NCBI RefSeq assembly: GCF_009727055.1
Contig: NC_052353.1
Coordinates: 40,781,729-40,845,728 of the forward strand
Origin: Benincasa hispida
Taxonomy: Eukaryota > Streptophyta > Magnoliopsida > Cucurbitales > Cucurbitaceae
Reading direction: 5' to 3'
DNA length: 64,000 bases
In this document: positions 56,683 to 64,000 of the stretch, piece after piece
How the letters are laid out: each line of letters opens with the position of its first letter
How positions within the stretch are numbered: the first letter of the stretch is position 1
Made by a program: the position numbers and the translations under genes
The notes under the pieces: model-generated
What the model was told of the DNA's origin: nothing
Seen by the model: only the letters and a program-made list of their open reading frames with translations
Database searches by the model: none

Positions 56683-58507
56683 TAATAAAAAGAGAAAAGT
56701 TAAAAGAATTAAAAGCTTAAAAATTTTCAACTACAATTATCACATATCATGATGACTTTGCAATCCTAAGTGGACTTCTCCACTAAGTCACTAACTAACT
56801 GTGTGGGGCCAAAGCAAAAATAGACATTTCACTTTATGATCAAGATGTCTCTTTGATGGTGGGTCCATTTTTCTTTTCAACACACTTCTCTTTGCACCCA
56901 CTTTAACAAAATTATAAAATTAAAATTTGGTCAATTCTCCCGTAGGAAACTCAGAAAAAAGGAAAAAACAAAATAAAGAAAAAAAATCTCCCACAGGTGA
57001 AAAAAAAAAATAATAATGGTGGGCCTCACCTACTTGAGTTAAAAAGGGGGGAAAATGATACCCAAGTTTTAAATTTACCACTTGATAAAAGGGTAATAAT
57101 TTTTTACACCAAAACTTTCCGTTTCATTTCATCATGGGTTATTTTAAACTTGGATGAGTATTGCAATAATGACCTTTTAAATAAATTTTTATTTAAAATT
57201 TTGTTACATTTAATAGATATTATAACGTATCTACGGTGATGACCCAAAAAATAAAAATAGGAAATGATATTTTATCATTGGACAAATTTTCAACTTTAGA
57301 AATGATAATATTTTATTCGAAGGAATTTCATATTTCCATCGTGAATGTTTTTCATAACTATCCAAATAGATGAGTTTTCTCTATTTTTAATATTTTTTTT
57401 TCTTTCTCTTAATTTTTTATCTTTTCATTTTATTTGTTTAATTTTTATAGATATGTTTGAATTAAGTTTATAGTTAACATTTATAATTAATTTTATCAAT
57501 AATAATGTCAATATAATGATTTATTATGAAAAAACATAATTTTTTTAAAAAAAATATGAATAATCATTATTATATTTGCTTAAATCCTTTTTATTGGCAG
57601 TATATATTAACATCATAAATTGTTTCTTAAGATTATTAATTCTCTAAAAATATTAATTAATTAACTAATAATAAAGTAAGTTAATTTTTTAAATTAAACG
57701 ATCTTGTACATTTGTACTTCTAGTTTTAATCTATAATCATAGTTACTTTTTTAATTAAAAACATTGTTTGATGATTTAAAATCAATTAGTTTATATCAAT
57801 TATTTTGTATGTATATAAGGCTTGTAATTGAGATTAAACAATTAGTCAATTATTTTTTCAATTAATAAAACTACATAAAAATAGTATTTAAATTAATTAC
57901 CAACGTTTTTTTAAATAAAAATTGATAATATAAAATATTTGATTGATAATAAATATATTAAACTGGAGGGTGAGTGGTAAATTTCATTAAATTTTAATGG
58001 CTTAAAATTGATTTAGTATTTAATGTAATAAAAATAAATTAACAAATGAAAAATAATTATTAAAGTTAATTTTTAATGATTTTATATTTTAGAATTGCAT
58101 AAAAAAATATCACACATTTCTAAACATCCTATTCACATTCCAATACATAACCAAACACATTCATATTTGATTCTCAAGCATCTTACTCTTAGCATATGAA
58201 TATATTAGCGATTAAAATTGTAAAAGGTTTGCGGTTTGAATTTCACTATCTCATTATACTAAAGAAAAATAGATTAAATTGAAAATTTGATACATATAGT
58301 TTGGAGAAAGTCAAAATTCAGTCCTTATGGTTTAATAAGATCTTCATAAATAGCCTTGATTTATCAAAAAGACCAGTCACGAGGTCTTATCAAACCATGT
58401 GGACTAAATTCTAATTTTTAAAATCGCAAAGACTAAAATTTAATTTTCTTCAAAATCAAATTTGTAAAAAAAACTTAATTTCATGCAAAAATTGATGTCA
58501 CAAGCGT
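56683..58507. other. Gene desert, part 12
   Basis: AT-rich. The 80-aa ORF at 56997-57239 has no family feature. A weak B-box-like GCGGTTTGAATTTC near 58233 may be another SINE remnant. Confidence 0.4.
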
Positions 58508-58585
58508 TTTTTTTTAAAAATTTCGAACCATAAAGCTCTTGGTTGTTTAACACATCAGTATACCAGTTGAACCACTTTGACAATA
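58508..58585 (-). mobile_element. tRNA-derived SINE
   Basis: Minus strand: AAAGTGGTTCAACTGGTATA (A box), GATGTGTTAAACAACCAAG, ATGGTTCGAAATTT (B box), then a run of A. Same family layout as the other SINEs. Confidence 0.6.
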
Positions 58586-59756
58586 ATTTTTATTTTATCA
58601 TTAAATAGAATTATGTTGGTGAATTTAGCGAAAATTGAACCTATATGTAAATTTAGGTCGAATTTGATTAAATTTATATTGAAATTTTTCATAAATAGAA
58701 AAAATATCAAATTATTTATAGAAATAGTAAAAAGAAAAAAAATGATAGATACTAATAACTTCAATCAATCTATATTATCTTATTTTACTTTATTATTATT
58801 ATTTCCAAGCGTAGGTGAATTCTGGAGTAAAAGTTGATTTCCCCCCTTAAATCTCGTTATTATTATTACACTTACTAACCAATTCCAAACCGCCCAAATT
58901 AAATTCTTATCTCTTATGACTCCTTTCACGCTTCTTTATTGGATGTTATTTTTCTTTTTTCTCTTTTCTTAAAAAAAAAAAGGAAAAAAAAGAAAACAAA
59001 AATAGAAATTTAAATCCTAAACCTTCTTTTTAGGAGTCTTTTCGTAGCTCCCTCTTTTAGGAGTCTAGTGCTACCAACATTTCATTAAATCGAATTATTC
59101 TATACTATTAATATAATTTTAATTGAATGATTAATTTTACCATATTTGAACTTGCATGATAGTAACATTTTAGTTCTTCTACTTCTAAATTTACGATAAT
59201 CTAGTATCTACACTCTAATAAATATTAATTTGGTCAATTTACTTTACAATTTGTAACAATTTAATCTCTATTACGAGACATTCGATTAAGATTTAATTTT
59301 TATTTTTTATTTTTTATCATGGTAGATTGATTAACTAATTAAAGATTCAGTTTAGTTATGAATTATAAAGATAAAATCGTTACATAATAAAAATGGACAG
59401 TTAAAAGTTGAATAAGGAGGGTCAGATTTGATTGACTTCTAATTTCTCCAAATCTCCACAATAGTAGAACCTAGGCTCAAATTGGATGGGCCAAGACATT
59501 TCGGCATTCAATTAAATGGGCCCGGCCCACATTGTAGGTCCATTATCTCACACAAAAGCCCAAAGCATAAGCCATTGCTACGGTTTTGGATTTCAGTGAT
59601 AAGCAAATAATTGAATTTGGTTTCCGGTTCTCCGTCCACCGGCTTTCTCCTCCGGCCATTTGACACTCAAATTCTCTCACTCTCCAGCAACGAACCCCAC
59701 CGTTCTTCACAGAAGAGATACATTAACGTCCTCCGATCCGACGGAACACGGCGGAG
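58586..59756. other. Upstream region of the ARMC6-like gene
   Basis: AT-rich until about 59450, then mixed sequence including GGGCCCGGCCCAC (59519-59531). GGCCCA/TGGGCC motifs near starts are known from plant housekeeping promoters (the element known as site II/UP1). The short ORFs at 59611-59851 overlap the 5' UTR and first exon. Confidence 0.5.
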
Positions 59757-61010
59757 ATGGGTCCACCCAAAACCCTCCGCACGATCTCACAGGAAGCCTT
59801 CGACGAGGTGGTAAGAGAGAATGTGGAGGACCTGGGGATGGATCCGACTGAAGCTCTCCAGGATGCAATCGAAACCTTAACTCTCCAAGGCGTTGATCTC
59901 TCAGGTGATTTGTTGAACTCCATTCGTAACCATTATTTTCATTTTCCGATTGTTGGTTCTTTCTTTATGTAGGCATTGTGAGATGTGTTCCTGGAGAGGG
60001 TAGCGCGAGAGATAATCCTTTGGTACAGAGATTGGAGAGGCTGAAACAATTGGATGGTGATTCGAAGGATAGAATCAGTGACGAGTATGTTGACGAGATT
60101 GTGGTTTTATTTGATGGAATTTCTGAGCTATGTGGATCAAAAGAAGAATCCGGAAATGCATCGATTGCATTAAGAAATGGGGGATTAGGATTGCTTTGTT
60201 CTCTTTGTTACAAGATTCCAAATGATTGTGAACGTGCTATTGCTTCTGCTTTGAAGACAATGGTGTTATTGCTTCCAGGTACTGCACAATTGTTTTCAGA
60301 ATCATGGAGGTTGGAAAGTAAACATACGGAAAACAAGCAACTGTGTGTAAATCTAAAATGATTTTCTAGAATGAATTTGGGGTTTGCAAGGAAAGAGTTA
60401 GTCGATGAATAACTTGGTGTAGCTTTACATTTGGCTTCATATCATCATCCTATGAATTTGTTTGGAATGTTCATATCTAGTGTCTGAAATCTTGATATGA
60501 TTGCAGATTTACACAGTACGGAAATATTTCGTACTAGCAATGGACCCAAAATCGTAATGGATATTCTGAATAGTGGCAAGCAAAATGTAGACATCTTACA
60601 TGGTGGATTTGCTGTCGTTGCTGCGGCTGCAACTGCTAATGAGGTTCTTAAAGAGGTATTCATGGAGATGAACATTGATGAGCTTATTTTGCAGACTCTG
60701 AGTACGTACAGAGGTGATTGTATTAGTAGCTTATATGATGCTATTCGGATTCTGCTGACACCTGATGATCATCGTGTAGTTGCCTCTCAAGTAAGTGGTC
60801 TTATTCTTTTCCATTACCACCTTCCTTATGGATGATTATATGACCAAGGTTAATGATGTGGATGTCGATGAAAATCTTCAGGTTTATGGTTATGCCCGAA
60901 GATTTGCAAAAATTGGAATTGCTAATGCTCTTGTTGACTTGCTACATGGAGGACTTAACTCAGCTGGTCTAGTTTCTGCGAGCATTGCTTTAAGGGCTGT
61001 TGCCGTTAAT
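59757..61010 (+). CDS. ARMC6: Armadillo repeat-containing protein 6-like, exons 1-4 (3' part beyond window)
   Basis: Exons 59757-59904, 59973-60278, 60507-60790 and 60882-61010, with GT/AG introns and an open spliced frame of 289 codons. The N-terminus MGPPKTLRTISQEAFDEVV and PTEALQDAIETLTLQGVDLS are typical of plant ARMC6 homologues. Armadillo-like helices follow, e.g. GNASIALRNGGLGLLCSLC, TSNGPKIVMDILNS, AKIGIANALVDLLHGG and VSASIALRAVAVN. The family normally has about 460 residues, so about 170 C-terminal residues (the remaining ARM repeats) are not in the window. Exon 4 ends at AAT/GTAAGT, a good donor. The next 3 kb hold a LINE tail and a gypsy element, so intron 4 extends beyond 64000. 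The molecular role of plant ARMC6 is not known. Confidence 0.9.
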
Positions 61011-61489
61011 GTAAGTTTTCAAATTTGGTTGGAAAGTAAAAAGGTATATCTTTTTATTGGGGAAGAAAAAAAAGACTCTTTTCATAACACACATAAGAAC
61101 GAGTAGTTGATATTATTAGACCTTTCTGTTGATTTCTCATTACTTTAAATTGATTGGAAGAGTTCTCTCTCTTCACAGAAAAGATAAGAACGAGGATTCA
61201 CTTTATTAGACCTCTTCTATAAATTTTTTTCCTCATTAATGCAAATTGACTAGACAAGATTTTGCAGCTGGAATCATTTGGCTAATAGTCATGCACGTCA
61301 TTTTTAAAGTCTTATTGGTGATGTATGTGGTAAAATCTGCCATCTTGATAGTGAGTCTTCTTGAATTATCACTATGTTGTGATACTAACTAAGAATATGT
61401 TGCTTTTTCTTTCTTTCACTAAACTCATAACTATTAGAAGCTTCTTATGTGAAACAAATGTACTAAGATATCTAGCGAGGTGTGTGCTA

Positions 61490-61722
61490 TCTCGTGGGGC
61501 TTTGGGGAGAAAGAAAAAATAGAATTTTTAGAGCACTTGAGTGATGTCTAGGCCCTTTTTAGACCTATTTAGACCTAATGTTTTTCAGTCGAATTCAGTG
61601 GTAAAAACCTTTTCGTAATTATTCGTTAGGTCTTATTTTGCTTGAATGGAGGTCCTTCTTGTAGGTTGTCTCCTTCTTTAGTGGCCTCTTTTTGTGTGCC
61701 ATTGTATTTTTTTTATTGGATG
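61490..61722 (+). mobile_element. LINE 3' tail fragment in ARMC6 intron 4
   Basis: Order of motifs (AAAATAGAATTTTTAGAGCACTTG, TAATTATTCGTTAGGTC, GGCCTCTTTTTGTGTGCC, TTGTATTTTTTT) parallels 30601-31020. It is cut at 61722 by the gypsy LTR, so it predates that insertion. Confidence 0.55.
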
Positions 61723-62941
61723 TGTTGATACCAAAAATCGTACCAACGGTGAATTTGTATTTCTTGAGGGAGAGTAGCCCAATACCCTGCAAAATGAACA
61801 AAACTAGACACTGGTGTGGTGTTGAGCTAAATCCACTCCGACGCTCAAATTAGAATCAAGTTTGAAAAAGGTTCAATTGATAGAAAATAAGTCTTAGTTT
61901 TCAACATACCTCAATCATAGCTTGGGGATTATATAGGTTGATCTTTTAGTAATTGAAGCCAGCAAGACCTTTACTCTTCCAAGCCACTTCCGGACTTCTC
62001 TTCTGTCGTTACCCATCCAGGCCATCATTGCTTGAGCCGTTATACATCTCAGCCTTCAATATGCTCGGCTCTTGGGTAGATCTCTGACGTCCGGTTAACT
62101 AACTACTATCTGCAATGTAATTATACATCTTTAATACAATAATTGCTTAGTTAATAGTTTAGTAACATAGAACGGAAATGGACATCTTATAAGTCTCCAA
62201 AATAATTATTTTGAAACACACTTTTTAATGTAAATACATGGCTCATGCATGGTTCATGTATGTTGAAGCCATACAAAAATTCTCTCACAACATACTAAAA
62301 TTTGGCCTTTACATGGCCAAACCATGCAAAATTCCACTAATAAACACACACACATATATATACAGATACACACACATATATTACTCCAAAATGCATGGCC
62401 AAAAAGACCATGCAATGCTTTAAATGGGCATAAGCCCAATTGAGATTCATTGCCACCCATATTTCTCTCTTTTAAACGTATGTTGACGTCACATGAGGTT
62501 AGCCTTCCGTGAATGGGGTCAACAAATTGCCGACCCCTCTTGCAGTGCTCCTTAGCTGACCCCTTCATGGGGTTGGTTCTTCTATCTTTTTGGGAGTTGT
62601 CGACCCTTCGTCTTATATATATATACACTCTAATTTAACTCATCTGCATAACTAAAAAGTGTGCATAACTATTGCTTCTAAATGGCTAAAAACCACCTAA
62701 AAGCTTCTTAGCTCGATCTCTTAGGTGGACCTTATTTCTTAGCTCGATCTCTTAGTTCAACCTTCTTTCTTAGCTCGATCTATTAGTTCGATCTTCTTTC
62801 TTAGCCTTAATGGGTTGAGCTAGCTAAGGTCGTTTTCTTTAACTTTGGGCCTAATTAAAATATATTGCTCATAATGGGCTCTTGATTATCTCTGCCCTAA
62901 TCTTGGCTTTAATTTAATTAACCAGGTTTAATTCTTCTACA
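61723..62941 (-). repeat. Gypsy 3' LTR (1219 bp)
   Basis: On the minus strand it runs TGTAGAAGAATTAAACC..GGTATCAACA. Its terminal 250 bp match 14220-14470. A TA/CA-rich patch is at 62340-62380. A tandem-like CTTAGCTCGATCTCTTAG motif occurs several times at 62708-62800. Confidence 0.8.
62706..62805 (+). repeat. Short tandem repeats in the gypsy LTR
   Basis: Units of about 31 bp, CTTAGCTCGATCTCTTAGK plus TKCAACCTTCTTT-like sequence, occur three to four times with small changes. Confidence 0.8.
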
Positions 62942-62956
62942 TTTGCCCCTCTCTTG
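62942..62956 (-). other. Polypurine tract of the gypsy element
   Basis: CAAGAGAGGGGCAAA on the minus strand, directly before the LTR start TGTAGAAG. It sets the second-strand priming site and confirms the strand. Confidence 0.85.
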
Positions 62957-63182
62957 AGCTGAGCTGTGTATAGCTTTTAAATAGAGTCTAGTTTGAGAGC
63001 TCTTTCTCAAAATTTTAATGCATCCATTGCTTTAAGCTCGATCTTGGTAAATTTATCGTTTTTCGTGCCAAATTTCCTTTTTATAAGATTCACTTGGCCA
63101 TCAAGATTCAACACACTTCATTTTTTTTTCACCTTTCTCCCATCTTTCTTAAGGTAATCTCTTATTTGGCTTATCCTTGTTC

Positions 63183-63904
63183 ATGGAGAACATTCAAGCC
63201 TTAGATCTAGGGTCGATGTGTCAACCGACTTCGATGATGTCAATTTTGTTCCCAACCAAAGGCCTCGAAATTGTATTCGTAGGGGATGTGTGTCCTGAAA
63301 TAACGATTCGGTTCCCCAGATTTCTTCCTCATGTCCACTAACCAATTCTCTTAGGAATAAATTTGAGATTTCTGATTCTGTGCATATGAGAATCTCTTCA
63401 TTAGACGAGGAACCATCTAACTCTCCTTTAGGTGAAGTAGCTTTTTATCCCACAATGTTCACCTATGGGGTCAGGTTTCCCTTCCACCCCTTTATTCAAT
63501 AGTTCTTAACTTATGTAAATGTAGCGCCCTTTTAACTATTTCCCAACGCTTACTGTGTGCTGTTAGGTTGTTACATCCTTTGGTTTCAGTTAGGGAACCC
63601 AAATCCCATTACAACGGAAGAATTCATGTCCCTCCATACTCTAAAAAAAATAAAATCATCATCTAATTCTTATTATATTAGTACTCGTAAGGGAAATTCC
63701 ATCATTTCGTGCCCCACTGCTACAAAAGGGTGGAAAGAACAATGGTTTTTTGTCAGTGGCGACTGGCTCGTATCAGACTATGGAGGTCCCTCTTTTCTGG
63801 TCTTGATCGAGTTCGGGACTTTTATTAAGTTTCTTACGTATTCATTCGATCGGGACCAACTTTTACATCTCATGCTGGCAGTTTTTCTTCTCTACTTTGT
63901 ATAG
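63183..63904 (+). pseudogene. Antisense ORF remnant of the gypsy element (PF04195-like 'gypsy-type transposon' domain)
   Basis: The plus-strand reading starts at the ATG at 63183. It runs to a stop after FPRFLPHVH, changes frame near 63340, passes two in-frame stops (near 63503 and 63536), and is open at 63557-63904. Recognisable parts: FPTKGLEIVF, YGVRFPFHPFIQ, LFPNAYCVLLGCY, GNPNPITTEEFMSLHTLKK and KGWKEQWFFVSGDW. The GWK.xxFFVSGDW motif is the hallmark of the plant domain named 'putative gypsy type transposon'. It lies between the polypurine tract and the missing pol and is antisense to the element. Extra antisense ORFs at this position are known from Tat-lineage elements (recall). Confidence 0.75.
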
Positions 63905-64000
63905 TTCATTATAAGCCTACCTTGACCAGCGCATTTGCCAACTTTCGTGACTTAGTCTTCTTGATTAGCAATTTGATCTGCTACGGTTAGAGCTTGGTTC

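Larger units (their letters stand above)
61723..64000 (-). mobile_element. Ty3/gypsy element, 3' end, continuing past the window
   Basis: Minus-oriented. The 3' LTR is at 61723-62941 and the polypurine tract at 62942-62956, with the internal region beyond. It belongs to the same family as the gypsy LTR at 14220. GGATG (61718-61722) should be the target duplication; the other copy lies outside. The internal region in view carries an antisense ORF remnant (63183-63904). Confidence 0.8.

Overview
This is a plant nuclear window: AT-rich, intron-containing, and crowded with retrotransposons, MITEs and SINEs. Three protein-coding genes are recognisable. They are an intronless P-class pentatricopeptide-repeat gene (EMB2745-like, minus, 17866-20106), an 11-exon CDPK-related kinase gene (CRK family, minus, 28650-34724), and the first four exons of an ARMC6-like armadillo gene (plus, 59757-61010, continuing past the right edge). 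The proteins are eudicot-like. The repeats look like those I know from cucurbit genomes, so Cucurbitaceae is my best guess; that is recall, not proof.

Region 1-15.3 kb is a nest of LTR retrotransposons. A minus-strand Ty3/gypsy element (5' LTR 14220-~15270, primer-binding site 14200-14217, gag start 14151) is split by a Copia element (4361-13739). That Copia element is flanked by a 5-bp target duplication, CCAAC. The gypsy gag resumes at 4360-3670, a second Copia LTR interrupts it at 2279-~3665, and gypsy protease sequence follows at 2278-1503. A third Copia LTR lies at 75-~1500. The Copia element carries another LTR in opposite orientation inside its leader. Its polyprotein keeps protease-like, GAG-pre-integrase and integrase regions in one frame, with three stop codons and with RT and RNase H deleted in frame.

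Region 15.3-28 kb holds EMB2745 with small DNA-transposon-like repeats around it. It also holds a plastid-derived insertion (NUPT, about 24130-24899) with decayed 5S rRNA and trnR-ACG, a Copia 3' fragment containing a 65-bp hairpin, and two blocks of a degenerate G/T-rich repeat. Region 28-35 kb is the CRK gene; one intron carries three identical 97-bp tandem copies within a LINE 3' tail.

Region 35-59.7 kb is a gene desert between the divergent CRK and ARMC6 genes. It contains two MITE families, several tRNA-derived SINEs, an RNase H pseudogene fragment and AT-rich dispersed repeats. From 61.5 kb the fourth intron of ARMC6 contains a LINE tail cut by a second gypsy element of the same family as the one at 14 kb. 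This element (3' LTR 61723-62941, minus) carries a decayed antisense ORF resembling the plant 'putative gypsy-type transposon' domain.

The three genes have no evident functional link: one acts in organellar RNA processing, one in membrane-associated kinase signalling, and one is an uncharacterised armadillo protein. I see no CRISPR array, operon or other prokaryote-like system.
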